This document shows positions 47,330 to 59,390 of a stretch of 64,000 nucleotides of DNA, one piece after another. The stretch lies in NCBI GenBank assembly GCA_028671895.1, contig CM053807.1, positions 52,133,903 through 52,197,902 of the forward strand. Direction: 5' to 3'. Each line of letters starts with the position of its first letter. The first letter of the stretch is position 1. The translations under genes and the position numbers were made by a program. Below the pieces are notes generated by a model. The model had not been told where the DNA came from and did not search any database. It was given only the letters and a program-made list of their open reading frames with translations. This stretch comes from Oenanthe sinensis. Lineage: Eukaryota; Streptophyta; Magnoliopsida; Apiales; Apiaceae.

Positions 47330-48897
47330 TGTTGGTGTAGGTGCCCTAGAGGCAATACAATGTTTCTTTTGATAAACCTTTATGTCAATTGATTATTCAA
47401 TAAACGTATTTATTATAACTTTAATTACTGCGATATATTTGTTAGCATAATAAATGTCATTAGAATTATGATACACATTATATAGTTTAGTAAATGACTT
47501 GAACTTGAGATTATATAATATATCATATTCTTAAATGTCCCTAGTCGAGTATTATTATTATAGGACAATAATAATACATAAATAGACTAGTATGTTGTTT
47601 GACAGATAACCACATCTCATTAGTTATAAGTATGGGGATACTAAAGTCAACACATAGGTACATGTAGGAGTACATGGTACTGGACAGACCCACAGTGAGA
47701 TTCTTCATGTTTAATAAAGTCATAAGAAAGACTCACAGTGATAATGGTGTAATGATCATTTGACTTGAGATCATTATATTTCTATATGAGGATTAATATA
47801 CTTTGACTACATTAAAAGTTACCTTTGACCGGGTGATGATAAAAGTGGACATCGGGTATATCATGAGTCTTATGAGAAATATGAATGATAGATAAAGGAT
47901 TTAACCCTCCTATAATTAGGAGAGATATTATTGGCCTCTTGATTAAGTGAGACTATAAAATGCATGGCCATGCTCAAATAATGATTTTTTTTTCATAGTC
48001 TACTCATGGATCAAGTAAACCCGGATTAAATGTTGAAGAGGATGACTAAATTCGTGCCTTGAGTTTAATCTATAATATATATGGTTAAAGAGATTATATT
48101 ACACGGAAACATTAATCACGAAATGTTTTATCGAATCACGATTTAATTATTATTTAATTGGGTAGCAATGATATATTACTAGATACCGCTCATTGTTTAT
48201 AATTTTATTGGAGACTAAAATTATTGCTAATTAAATAATAGCCTATAGGGTCACACACATAGAGTACTTAGAGGAATAGTTAATTTAAATTATAGATTTA
48301 AATTAATTGATGATTATTTGAATTTTATTATATTAATTAAGTGACGCTTAATTAATTGAAATAATATAAATTCAAATTTGAATTCTCCCCTTAATAATTA
48401 AGTATGACTTATTTATTAATTAAATAATAGAAATTCGTTTTATTATTTAATCCTAAACCGACATGGGTTAGGTTTTGCTGTTATGGGTTGCTATTATGGA
48501 CCTATTAACCAACCATTATAAATAGATAATGTAGGGTTAATAGGGATTACGTTTTTGAGAAAGACAAACCCTAGAAGCAGCAAAGGCAGCAGCAAAGGCA
48601 GAGCAAAGGCAGAATTCGAAATCATCAAAGGAGGCTAGTACATCCATTCCGTAATCAAGATCGTGAGACGTTCTTGAAGGTGCTCGTGTGGATACCATAG
48701 AGGTGTTTTCGAGAGGAAGACACAAGTCGTGAAAGCTAGGATCTCCGTTAAGTTCGTGTAAGTCAAGACCAGATAAATGTATGATTCCGTTTCACAATAA
48801 TCAGTCCAGGCTTATACATGATCCTACGTTTAGGGTTCCAAAATTTTTCGTTATATTTACGTTTAATCCGCTGCGTTTTATGCCTCGGAACCCAACA
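47330..48897 (+). mobile_element. Solo LTR E2 (1,568 bp)
   Basis: Begins TGTTGGTGTAGGTGCC, ends GGAACCCAACA, with a perfect duplication AAATA (47325-47329, 48898-48902). Same family as E1. TATA-like TATAAATAG at 48517-48525 supports plus orientation. It inserted 8 bp upstream of the B1 aORF start codon, separating the aORF from its spacer. Confidence 0.92.
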
Positions 48898-49450
48898 AAA
48901 TAATCAAAGATTTGCAGGTTTGAGCAGTTAGGGTTTATGAGAAATGAGAGAGCAAAAGAAGAATAATAAATACAGATGAATAATTCAAAGTGACAATAAG
49001 AATTAAACTGTGCCCTCTCATTTGTATAAAATCTGTAGTGGGACACGTGGCAAAAACTGATTGGAATAGCAATTATTAGAACAAGTCTCAAAATACAGCA
49101 AGTGTGTGTATATCTGTGTAAAGATATGAACCGTCATTCGTGAGATACACGCGCCTTATTATAAATCCAATCAGAGAATAATAATTATGATGTCATAAAA
49201 TGAAACATGATGTCATAAATATGATCTCAGAGTTTACCACTTAAACAGAGTTTATCAAGCATGAAATCAGAGATTATATGAGTCAGAGTTTAGTATGTAT
49301 TGTCAGAGTTTACCACATACTCTGACAAATTTTACCATAAACACTAATAATTTATGATCAGAGATTAGATGCTTCAATGATAAGAGTTTACTCCATTTTC
49401 ATCAGAGTTTACCCCATACTTTGACATATGCTCTGATTGTCTTAAGCTTG
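48898..49450 (-). promoter_or_regulatory. pol-aORF spacer of Copia B1 with CAGAGTTT motif array
   Basis: No gene is seen. At 49225-49440 about ten copies of TCAGAGTTTA and variants (TCAGAGATTA, CTCTGATT) occur in 220 bp. In element sense a TATA-like ATTTATAATAAG follows at about 49157-49168. The same motif fills U3 of the B LTR (55540-55700). The spacer originally led straight to the aORF ATG at 47322 before E2 inserted. Promoter role inferred. Confidence 0.5.
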
Positions 49451-52400
49451 CTAAGTTGAGCCACTTGATACCATCCCTAATTCAAAAACCAGTCTGTTAA
49501 ATATTGCTTCTGGCAGAGGCTTGGTGAATATATCTGCTAATTGTTGATCTGTAGGAACAAAATGTAATTCAATTGTGTCTTCCTCCATATGTTCTCTTAT
49601 GAAGTGATATCTGATACTGATGTGCTTTGTCAGAGAATATTGAACTGGATTTCCTGTCATTGCAATAGCACTTTGGTTATCACAATAAATAGGAATTTTA
49701 GAGAAGTTCAAACCATAATCTAACAGTCGATTTTTCATCCATAAGATTTGTGCACAACAGCTTTCAGTAACAATATATTCAGCCATGATACAAGTCTTCC
49801 ACTTAAAAATTGACAATTGCCACTTGTGCTTTTTCTGTCAATTTTGCATCCTGCAAAGTCAGCATCTGAATAGCCTATTAATTTGAAATCAGACTCCCTA
49901 GGATACCATAAGCCAAGATTAACAGTGCCCTTGAGATATCTGAAAATCCTTTTCACAGCAATCAAATGAGGTGCTCTTGGATTTGCTTGAAATCTAGCAC
50001 ATAGACATGTGGCAAACATAATGTCTGGTCTACTTGCAGTCAAATAAAGTAGAGAACCAATCATTCCTCTGTATGCTGTAATATCAACAGATTCTCCAGT
50101 ATATTGATCAAGCTTTGTTGCAGTAGTCATGGGAGTTGTGGTAGATGCAGAATCTTGCATTTGAAATTTAGTGAGTAGATTCTTTGTATATTTAGACTGA
50201 TTAATGAAAATGCCTTCCTCAATCTGTTTTACTTGTAAACCTAGAAAATAACTCAATTCTCCCATCATGCTCATTTAATACCTGGACTGCATTAACTTAG
50301 AAAATCTTTCACAGAGTTTCTCATTAGTGGAACCAAATATAATATCATCAACATATATTTGAACCAATAATAAATCCTTACCTTGAGTTCTATAAAACAA
50401 GGTTTTATCAATTGTTCCTCTAGTGAAACCATTTTCAAGTAAGAATAGAGCCAGAGTTTCATATCAGGCCCTTGGTGCTTGCTTTAGTCCATATAAGGCT
50501 TTATCCAGTCTGTAGACATGATTTGGATATTTTGGATTGATAAAGCCAGGTGGTTGTTCAACATAAACTTCTTCTTCAAGTTCACCATTTAAAAATGCAC
50601 TTTTAACATCCATCTGGTAGACCTTGAATTTCTTATGTGCAGCATAAACAAGAAAAATTCTAATTGTCTCAAGTCTAGCTACATGTGCATAGGTTTCATC
50701 ATAATTAATCCCTTCCTATTGAGAATAACCTTTGGCTACCAGTCTTGCTTTGTTTCTTATTATTATTCCATCAGAGTCTGTCTTGTTCCTGAATACCCAT
50801 TTTGTGCCAACAATAGATCTATTTTTTGGCCTAGGAACTAGGGTCCAAACTTCATTCCTTTCAAACTCATTCAATTCTTCTTACATTGCAGTAATCCAAT
50901 CTACATCTTTCAAAACATCTTCAACCTTCTTTGGTTCTGTTTGAGAAAGAAAACTATGAAATAGACATTCATTCTGAGTAGCTTTTCTTGTCTTTACTCC
51001 ACTTTCTAGATCACCAATAATTAAATCAGGTGTGTGATCTTTGGTCCATTTCCTTGGATGTGGAAAATTCCTTGAACTAGATGCTCCCCCATAATTTGTG
51101 CCTTCATAGAATGATTCTTCTGTAAATGCTGATCCTCCCCCTGAAGATGTGCTTCCATCAGTGTTTGATGACTCAGAGTTTAAGTACTCAGAGTTTGAAT
51201 TATCAGAGATTGAGGTCTCAGAGTTTGTGGTCTCAGAGTTTGATTGATCAGAGTTTAGGGTTTCAGAGTTTGTGTTGTTCAGAGTTTGGTCAGACTCTGA
51301 TATTTCAATAACTGTGTTTTGATCTCTAATGTCAGTATTTGATTGATGTTGCTCCCCCTCAACATTTGTAGAATCTTCAATTTCTATTTCAATCATTTCT
51401 GAATCAGAGTTTAAAGAATCAGATTTTACCTCACCAGAGTTTGGTTGAATAGAGTTTATCTCATCAGAGTTTGGTTCAACAGTGTTTGACTCATCAGAGT
51501 TTAGTTCAACAGAGTTTATTTTTTGCAGTTCATTCTCAAATCTCAGAGCTTCATGTGCATCTTTATCATGAAATCCAGCTATCTTTCCTTCATCAAAAGA
51601 GACATTGATTGATTCCATGACTCTCCTTGTCCTTAAGTTGAATACTTTGAATGCCCTTGAAGTGGTTTTAGAAGTTGTTGCATAACCAACAAAAAATCCT
51701 TCATCTGCTTTAAGTTCAAACTTCTTCAATTGTTCAGGATGTGTTTTGAGAATAAAACACTTGCTTCCAAAGATGTGAAAGTACTTGACATTTGGCTTTC
51801 TTCCCTTCAAAGATTCATATGGAGTCATTCCATGTTTGTTTATTAAGGAACAGTTCTGAGTAATGCATGCAGTATTCACAGCTTCTGCCCAAAAATAAGT
51901 AGGTAGCTTTGCTCCTTCTAGTATTGTTCTGGCAGCTTCTATTAAAGTTCTGTTCTTTCTTTTAACTACACTATTTTGTTGAGCTGTGCCAGGTGCTGAG
52001 AATTGTTGAATAATACCTTTTATTGAGCAGAATTCCTCCATTACAGAGTTCTTAAACTCTGTTCCATTGTCACTCCTTAGATTCTTTACTTTGTGTTTTG
52101 ATCCATTCTCAATCATTGCAATATGATCAAAAATTATCTCTGCAGTTTCATCCTCCTTATGCAAAAAGTACACCCATGTAAATCTAGTGTAATCATCAAC
52201 TATCACCGGAGTATATTTCTTCTTTCCAATGGACATTATGTTGACAGGACCAAATAAATCAAGATGCAATAGATGATAAGGTTGATCAATTGAATTTTCA
52301 GTTTTGCTCTTGAAAGATGTCTTCTTTTATTTGGCCTTTTGACATGAATCACAGAGTCCATCAGGATGAAATTGAACTTTTGGAAGACCTCTTACTAGGT

Positions 52401-52878
52401 CCTTTTTCACCAAATCATTAATATTTCCAAAGTTCAAGAGACACAACTTTTTATGCCAATTCCAGCTTTCCAAGGATGATGCATTTCCATGTAAACAAGT
52501 TAAGGGACCATCAGAGTTAACATCCAGGCTAGCTTCAAACAAATTGTTATTTCTGTGACCAATAAGAACTACTTTCCCATTCTTCTTGCTTTTCACTTCA
52601 CAATGAGTTCCATGAAATTCCACAGAATAACCTTTGTCTGTCATTTGACTCACACTCAGTAAATTATGTTTGAGTCCTTCAACCAGAGCTACATTTTCAA
52701 TGATGACATTTCCAATCACAATATTGTCATATCCCAGTGTTCTTCCTATGTTTTCATCTCCATAAGATACTGTTGGGTCAGCCTTCTCCTTAAACTCTGA
52801 AAGCAGGGTTTTATTTCCAGTCATATGTGCAGAACATCCACTATCAATCACTAGGATGTTCTTCCTGTTTCCCTGCAA
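49451..52878 (-). pseudogene. pol: Copia B1 pol polyprotein, heavily mutated
   Basis: Protease DSGCSAHMTG lies near 52.84 kb. Integrase has HKKL ... CDSCQKAK, MHLDLFGPVN, SDNGTEF and an altered PGTAQQNSVV instead of the usual PRTPQQNGVV. Reverse transcriptase includes KARLVAKGYSQ and the YVDD region near 50.35 kb (a Val to Ile change by eye). RNase H has KHISIRYHF and DIFTKPL near 49.5 kb. Stops lie near 52327, 50881, 50.72 kb, 50.46 kb and 50275, and a frameshift near 49.78 kb removes part of the RNase H core. The integrase-RT linker (51.17-51.50 kb) is saturated with CAGAGTTT motifs read as NSD/NSE repeats. Confidence 0.9.
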
Positions 52879-52892
52879 TCAGTAAATGTAAT

Positions 52893-55129
52893 TTAATTAG
52901 TAGGTTTGGGGACCCAAACAAGTTTGGGTCCTTTCTTTGAAAACTTGTTAACTTTTGCAGCAGAAGTACTTTTATCAGGGTTTGTGTTAACAGAGTTTAC
53001 ATGATCAGAGTTTACATTCACATAGTTTGTACTGTTAGAGTTTACACTCCTTTTATTAGACTTTATCACATATATTTGCTTGACAGTATGTTTTGGAGAA
53101 ATATTTATTTGAGGTTGTGGTTCATAACAATTGTAATACAAATTATGATAATTTTTGCATGTATAAATGGAATGCCATAAACTACCACAGTGAAAACAGG
53201 GATTATATCTTGTTTGTTTTCTAGCCTCAAAATTAGGTCTTTCAGGTTCTATCTTTTTCTTTTGTTTGCAGTCAATAGCAAGGTGATTAGAATTACCACA
53301 ATTAAAGCATGTTTTCCTTGGAGCATCAGGGATATTCATATAATTATTCTCCTTAGTAATTTCTACTTTGCCATTCCTATTTCTTTTCACCTTTTTAGGT
53401 TTATTTTTATTGGTGAATGCCTTCAACTTTTCCTTAAGTTGCTTCTGTGAAAGTAACCATATATTCACCTTTTTAGAATCTGACACACTATTGTTTTTAG
53501 AGCATTCAGCAGATGTAATTTTCTTGTAATCAGTAGCTCTAACAAATTTCATAGGTTCACTCAATGTTCCTTTTGTGTGTGCTTTAGTGTGTGTTTCTTT
53601 GTTAGATTCATATCCTAAAGCAAAAGTCCAATTCTTATTAGTCAACATTTGTTGGACTTTCTTTCCAGAGTTTGTCCAAACTCTGAAAGTTTCCTTTTCT
53701 TTTGCTATTTCAGATTTCAGGTACACAACTTGAATTTCTAATTGAGTTTGCATGTGAATAGCATTATCAAAGTCTTTCTTAATGTTTAACATATCAGAGT
53801 TTTCAGATTCAAGCATGTTATTTCTAACAGTCAGATTTTGTATCTCAGATCTTAATCTCTCATTTTCTAGAGTCTGAGATTTAAAACTAACATGCAAAGA
53901 TCTAAGAAAAGACTTCAATTCACAGATATTATCAGTTTGAAAATTAAAGATAGAGTCTGGTACCTTTTCAGAGTTTAGATCATCAGTGTTTGCCATGAGT
54001 GCATAATTTGTTTCCTGTTCAAAGTATGAGGAATCCATATAGTCCTTCTTTGATGTAATTAAGGCCTTTCTTGATTCCTTACTTCTGCATTCAGTAGCAA
54101 AGTGCCCCATGTTATTGCACTTGTAACACTTAATCTTTGACTTATCAACAGTCTTTGATTTCCCATCTCTATCTTCTCTTTTCTTGAATCTTTCTTTCTT
54201 GTCTGACTCACCATGCTTCTTCTGAAAGTTTCCTTGCTTCCTAAATTTCCTGTACTTCTTGAAGCTTTTGACAAACATGGCAACCATTTCCATCATTTCA
54301 GAATCTGAAGAATCATCAGAGTTTGCTTCTGATTCACCGCTTTCCTTGAATACAGCTTTTCCTTTTCTTATTGAGGCTTTAAGGATTTTTCTGTAGGTTC
54401 TTCAATCTTAGCCTCAACATTCAAAGCAATAGATTTTGCCTTGCTACTTTTCCTGTTTCTTCTTTATTGTAACTCCAGGTCATGAGTTTTCAGTTTTCCA
54501 TAGACCTCATCTAAAGTCATCTCATCTAAATCAGCCCTGTCTCTAATCAAAGATGTCTGCAGATCCCATTCTTCTGGAAGAGCCCTAAGAAACTTGGTGT
54601 TTGAGTCTTCATTATCATACACCTTATCTACCAATGCCAAGTTGTTCAACAGAGTTAAAAATCTGTCATAGATATCTGTGAGAGACTCATTCTGTTTAGC
54701 CTCAAAATATTCATACTCTTGTATAAGTACAGATCTCCTATTTTTCTTGATTTCCCTGGTTCCTTGACATTGAACCTCTAGTACATCTCAGATCTCTTTT
54801 GCTGTCTTGCATGCTATTACCCTGTTGGACATAACAGATTCAAGACTGTTATGTAATATGTTTCTTACCTTGGCATCTTTAAGGACTTCTAGCTTCTCCT
54901 CATTAGTCTATTCTTTCTTATCCTTTAATGTATAATGTTCAGGAACTTGTCTTCCTTCTACTATAGTTGCAGGCACCAGTTTTGTTGAAAGATACTAGCC
55001 TTCATTGATCCTGTCCAGATAGTCAGAGTATGTTGCTTCTAGGAACATTAACATCTTTACCCTCCATGTAGGGTATTCAACCTTCTTCAATATTGGGATC
55101 CTGATGCTTTCATACTTGTTACCAGACAT
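52893..55129 (-). pseudogene. gag: Copia B1 gag, several stops and a frameshift
   Basis: Starts at the ATG at 55129 (MSGNKYESIRIP). Stops at 54995, near 54.91, 54.79 and 54464, and a frameshift near 54.4 kb; the frame is then open from 54296 to 52893. Knuckles: CYKCNNMGHFATEC (about 54.10 kb), CFNCGNSNHLAIDC (about 53.29 kb) and a third CFHCGSLWHSIYTC (about 53.18 kb), one more than in A or C. The tail ends in VWVPK like the others. The most decayed gag in the window. Confidence 0.88.
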
Positions 55130-55164
55130 GATTACTTGATCTTTTGAGTTGTAATTAACTGCCT

Positions 55165-55176
55165 GCTCTGATACCA
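55165..55176 (-). other. Primer binding site of Copia B1 (tRNA-iMet)
   Basis: TGGTATCAGAGC on the minus strand, two bases inside the 5' LTR. Confidence 0.92.
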
Positions 55177-55178
55177 AT

Positions 55179-55720
55179 TGTTACCCAGATAATCAAGCTA
55201 TTACAGAAGGGGGTTGAATGTAATAGTACCAGTAAATCGAATATGAACACAAGTATGTAACAGATGAACACTGTTTTGTATTAAAGATAATGAATAGGTT
55301 ACAAAACTCTCTCAATAAGTTCTTTGTTCTCAAGAGCTGCTAGGTTATAAGAATATTGCTTGAATGAATTGATTATTTAATTATAACATATCTCTGTGTT
55401 TATATAGACACAGTTACAAACACAATTACAAAACAGATTATGATAAGAATAACTTTAACAAGGTAATTTAGTCTTGCACTCGAATTCCTTCTTCACTATC
55501 CAAATCAGACTCTGATTTGTCTGTTTCCTTTTCTGATAAACTCTGAATCTAAACTCTGTCGGTTGATAATCTCTGATAGAGCATTCTCTGTTAGAGTAAA
55601 CTCTGATTGAGTATTCTCTGATAGAGTAAACTCTGACCGATAGCTTCCTCAAACTCTGATGACGTCAGCATAAACTCTGTTTGGTTATTCTCTGACAACA
55701 TCAGTATTTATTTCCTAACA
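55179..55720 (-). repeat. 5' LTR of Copia B1 (542 bp)
   Basis: Bounded by TGTTACCC and CCTAACA. A TATA box (CTATATAAACA in sense) lies near 55398-55407. U3 upstream of it has a run of ACTCTGA/CAGAGTTT motifs (55540-55700). This is the intact version of the 3' LTR, which has lost 164 bp. Confidence 0.95.
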
Positions 55721-55725
55721 TTTAA

Positions 55726-57489
55726 ATAATCAGATATTGTATCAATTGAAATACAAAAATTTTAAACTGAATAATAAAAGTTTCACGTCAGATAAAAGTT
55801 GTGATGACGAGAAAGTGAAATCACCACAGCATATAGTAATTTTGAGTGAGATAATAATCAGAAATTAATTTTTTTCGACAAGTATGTATACTGTACCGTA
55901 CAACATATATATCTATTTAAATATTATTAATTAGTTTGGATAAACTTTTTAGTATATATTAATATTTATAAATTAATAAAAATAACAATAGAACATTAAA
56001 ATATTACCTTAAAAAGAGATAATTCATATTTTATATAATTTAGTTACAAAAATTAAAATAAATTAATGAAAGGCAAACTACAAAAATTAAAATAAAATAT
56101 GAAAAAAGTACACGTTTTGTACTTTTTAAAATTCAAGATACTCATTTTTATATATTATACAGACAGACACATATAAAATTAATAATTTTCAGCTTATTTT
56201 GAACTTAAAAATTATTTATCAAATAAAACAAGAGTCTTGAATTAACATGCCATATGATTACACTAATATTTAATTATTATTATTATTATTGGTTTCAATC
56301 CGTAGTTCCCATTTAGTTTTAAAATTAATTATAATTAATATATTATACCTAAGTATTTGTTATTGCAGATAGATCAATTATTTTTTCGACTGAATAGATC
56401 AATTATATATGCTAAAAACTGTTATTATAGATAGAACAAATGTCAAAATTTATAGATAGCACATTAGAAAATTTTGAATTTTATTTAGAGACTCGTAACG
56501 ATTAAGATGGAAATAATTTTAAAGTAAACATTTCTCCTAAGGATGACCTTAGGAGAGTTAGCTAAGTTTATAATGTTAGTTAAGATTATAATAATTTTAA
56601 ATGTAAAGTTGAGTGACATTTTTGTAATAATAGAATGCACACTCTGTATTCACAAAAAATATCCTAATGTGCTATTTTTTTTTCCTTTTAATTTTAGATA
56701 GTTCATCCTTAAGTAGTAATCTCATTTTTAAAACGAGGAACATATATAAGATTTTGAAATAGTATATTGAAATGATTAAGGTTTTGTTTACCGGTTTTAC
56801 AATCAAACTCTTAAACATATTATCTTTTAAATATTATATTTCAAAATATATATAAATAAAAATATTATCAAACTGATTTTTCTGAGAACAGTTTTTCAAA
56901 CAGTCATTTTCTCGCAGCTTACCGGTTTCAAACATAGACTAATTTGTTACTCAGATTCTTGGGGTGCTTTTAATCTAGATTATATAATATTTTTTATTAT
57001 AAAATTTTGAAATATGTAATTTGAATTTTAAAAAATTATTAAAATCTGAACGTATCCAATCAAAATTTTAAAATGTTGTTTAAAATCTAATAATATTTAA
57101 TAGTATGAATTTTAAATAATTTTTAAATATAAGGGTATTCAATATTCGATCATTAATAATTCAATAATGACATTGATGGATTTGGAAAATTAAAGAATTT
57201 TATAATTTATTTTAAAATTTGAGTAATCTTACCTAAATCTGCATAAACTTTGTATAAAATCGTAAATCAATTATAAACTATTTAAAATTCATTAATTATT
57301 AATAATTTGTTTAATTTGAATTAAATAAACCCCGAATTCGCTACTTTGCAAGATAATGGCCCCCGAAATTGCAACAATAGTAGTTTGGCACTTTCAGGGT
57401 GAGCGAAATGAAAGCGAAGTTGGAAAGCAACAATCTTCGTGTGACCTACGATTTTAGCATGGAGACCGTATCTTTGCATTTTACTCTTA
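55726..57489. other. AT-rich intergenic DNA, no gene seen
   Basis: This is 1.76 kb of AT-rich DNA after the B1 target duplication. Apart from the candidate foldback element at 56457-56674 and an ATT run (56275-56290), I see no gene, RNA or repeat. Short frames here are not supported by any protein-like composition. Confidence 0.6.
56457..56674. mobile_element. Candidate foldback MITE (218 bp)
   Basis: TAGCACATTAG at 56457-56467 is inverted at 56664-56674, and flanking bases continue loosely complementary. Inside, at 56533-56556, TCTCCTAAGG-ATGA-CCTTAGGAGA makes a perfect 10-bp stem with a 4-base loop. Target duplication not resolved because the flanks are A/T runs. It could instead be chance inverted repeats in AT-rich DNA. 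Confidence 0.4.
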
Positions 57490-57815
57490 GGCTGTGTTTA
57501 GTTGAATGGAATGAGAGAAGAATGTAATGAAATTTATACTCTTATTTGGGTGATATTAGAAAAAATGTTTATAATTTTCATTTTTTTTTCATTCCATTCC
57601 AAATTATTTATACTAAAATTCTAACTCACATGTTTTGGAAGGAATGCTCCATTCCATTTTTTCACTATTTTCCATACAATCCTTATCATAGAAAATTTAG
57701 ACCACCTCTGGTTCATTTAAAATTTTACTCATACATTCTTATTTCTTCATAAAATTTGTTTATAATTTTTCATTTCATTCATTTCTCATTCCATTCTCAC
57801 CAAGTGAACATAATC
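57490..57815. mobile_element. PIF/Harbinger-like MITE (326 bp)
   Basis: The left end GGCTGTGTTTAGTTG and the right end (reverse complement GATTATGTTCACTTG) are imperfect inverted repeats, each followed by ATGGAATGAGA-type sequence. The flanks are TTA on both sides (57487-57489, 57816-57818), the usual 3-bp TWA target of PIF/Harbinger transposases. Non-coding. Confidence 0.65.
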
Positions 57816-57832
57816 TTATAGTCCAATTATTA

Positions 57833-58092
57833 CTCCCCTCCGTTCCCTTTTAATTGTCAACTTTATTTTTAGTGTGGTCAAATTGACACATCTTTGACCG
57901 TAATTTAAATATAATATATAATTAAAAAAAATTAAAATTTTATATTGTTAGAAAGTATATATAATCTACTTTAAAATATATATTTTTTAGTTTTTTAAAA
58001 TTATAAAAGAATAATTTTTAATTCTTAGTCAAAAATTAGTCAATTTGACCAGAAAAAAGTCAAAATAGACAACTATTTAGGGACAGAGGGAG
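57833..58092. mobile_element. Stowaway-type MITE (260 bp)
   Basis: The ends CTCCCCTCCGTTCCC and (reverse complement) CTCCCTCTGTCCC are the classic Stowaway (Tc1/mariner) terminal repeats. It is flanked by TA on both sides (57831-57832, 58093-58094). The inner parts of the arms (TTAATTGTCAACTTT and TCAAATTGAC) are also inverted. It lies only 17 bp from the PIF-like MITE. Confidence 0.92.
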
Positions 58093-58429
58093 TATTAAAT
58101 TAGTATAATTTATTAATGGAGAAAATTCGTAGTTAGATCTAAACTGCAAATTTAATGAATATTTTTATTTTGAACTATATCTTTTCCTTAATAATTATAA
58201 ACTGCAAATTTAATAAGAATATTATTATATAAGTAATTTTTAAACAAAAATCACTTTCCCAAACGACAATTTTTGAATTTTAGCAAACACCTTTCTTACG
58301 GCTTATCACCAAATCATTCTGGAATTGACAATATTTTTGTTGATCACGAATTTAGATAATTCTTTCGATATAGTTTTCATACAGAGCAAAAGGTTGATCG
58401 CCTAGAATTGAGTGTACTATTCCATTTAT

Positions 58430-58885
58430 TGTGTCATCGTAAGATGATAGCGGACTAAATTGAGTAGCGTGTATCTTTCATCATCGACAACCATATTGTG
58501 TAGTAGATGCATGTTACCATTATTTTAGTGAGATCTCCTGTATTATAGAACACTGAATGCCATGTATAATTGTAAAACGAGATTGCAATACATCAAATAC
58601 CTATTTCAACATATTTTCGTTGACTTTCTTGATATTTGGAAAATAACTTTATCTTCTCACCTTGTGGATGTGGAATCGTTTTGACAAATGTAGCTCATTC
58701 TGGTATATTTCATCAATTAAATAGTACATTAAATTAAAATTGATGCCATTCAACATATAATTTATTTTCGGGGCACAACCTTCTAGCACTTCATCAAATA
58801 AAGGTGACTGATCTGAGACATGTATGTCATTATAAACCTGACAACTCCAAAAAATGCATGCCATAATCATAGATCAGACGAGACA
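58430..58885 (-). pseudogene. PIF/Harbinger transposase (DDE, plant transposon protein) remnant
   Basis: Minus-strand reading gives NDIHVSDQSPLFDEVLEG, NYMLNGINFNLMYYLIDEIY, FDVLQSRFTIIHG and LLHNMVVDDERY, in the order and spacing of the C-terminal half of plant Harbinger transposases (HARBI1/ALP1-like family). Stops and frameshifts are frequent. The N-terminal half, including the first catalytic Asp, is missing. It joins directly to remnants of the companion gene upstream, so an internal deletion fused the two. Confidence 0.82.
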
Positions 58886-59390
58886 ACCGCTTTTATACCT
58901 TTAGGACGAATTGGAGATTCCATAATATTATTATCATCCGGTGTTTGATTGTTATTTGATGAAAAATAAGCACAAGGATCACTTAGTTTAGTTCTATTTG
59001 TATTCCATTTATTTGTTGTAGTAGTTTCCATTTTGGTTGCCTCCGAAACTCACTGCAATACTTATCAAAGTTACATTTCTTTCTTGCCATAACGAGTTTT
59101 ATGGATATTATGATTTTTCTCTATTATATTGTCCATGTTTGAGCTACTGTCAATTATTTGTTATGCTCACTCGAAACATGCTTCATATTTTTGAACGCCT
59201 TCATTGATTCGATGCCATCCTTTTCTTATAGTCATTACGCCTCTTTTATAAAAACTAAGATCGCTTTTTTCACAATGCTGATGAATCTGTTCCTAAAACG
59301 TTTTACCCTTTTGATCAGTACCAATCAGTGGATCAACCGAGACATTTAACTAAACACTAATTAAAAGTTTATCTTCTTTTCATTTCTATT
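58886..59390 (-). pseudogene. PIF/Harbinger ORF1 (Myb/SANT-like, NAM-associated) remnant
   Basis: Minus-strand reading gives EDKLLISV-LNVSVDPLIGTDQ, KDGIESMKAF-like Trp-poor helix, then KCNFDKYCSEFRRQPKW and a Ser/Asn-rich tail ending SPIRPKGIKA. This is the pattern of the DNA-binding partner protein encoded next to the transposase in plant PIF/Harbinger elements. Several stops. Sequence upstream to about 59.75 kb is Asn/Phe-rich in the same strand and may be its N terminus. Element ends not found. Confidence 0.7.

Larger units (their letters stand above)
26280..55720 (-). mobile_element. Copia LTR retrotransposon, family B, copy B1 (host of the nest)
   Basis: This minus-strand element is flanked by a perfect 5-bp duplication TTTAA (26275-26279, 55721-55725). 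Its parts are 5' LTR 55179-55720, PBS, gag, pol, spacer, aORF split in four, PPT and 3' LTR 26280-26657. It is interrupted by Copia C (28194-41730) and by solo LTRs E1 (44050-45503), D (45850-46606) and E2 (47330-48897), each with its own 5-bp duplication. Without these it is about 12 kb, similar to A. LTR differences over the shared 378 bp are about 9 by hand count. All genes carry stops or frameshifts. Confidence 0.95.
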
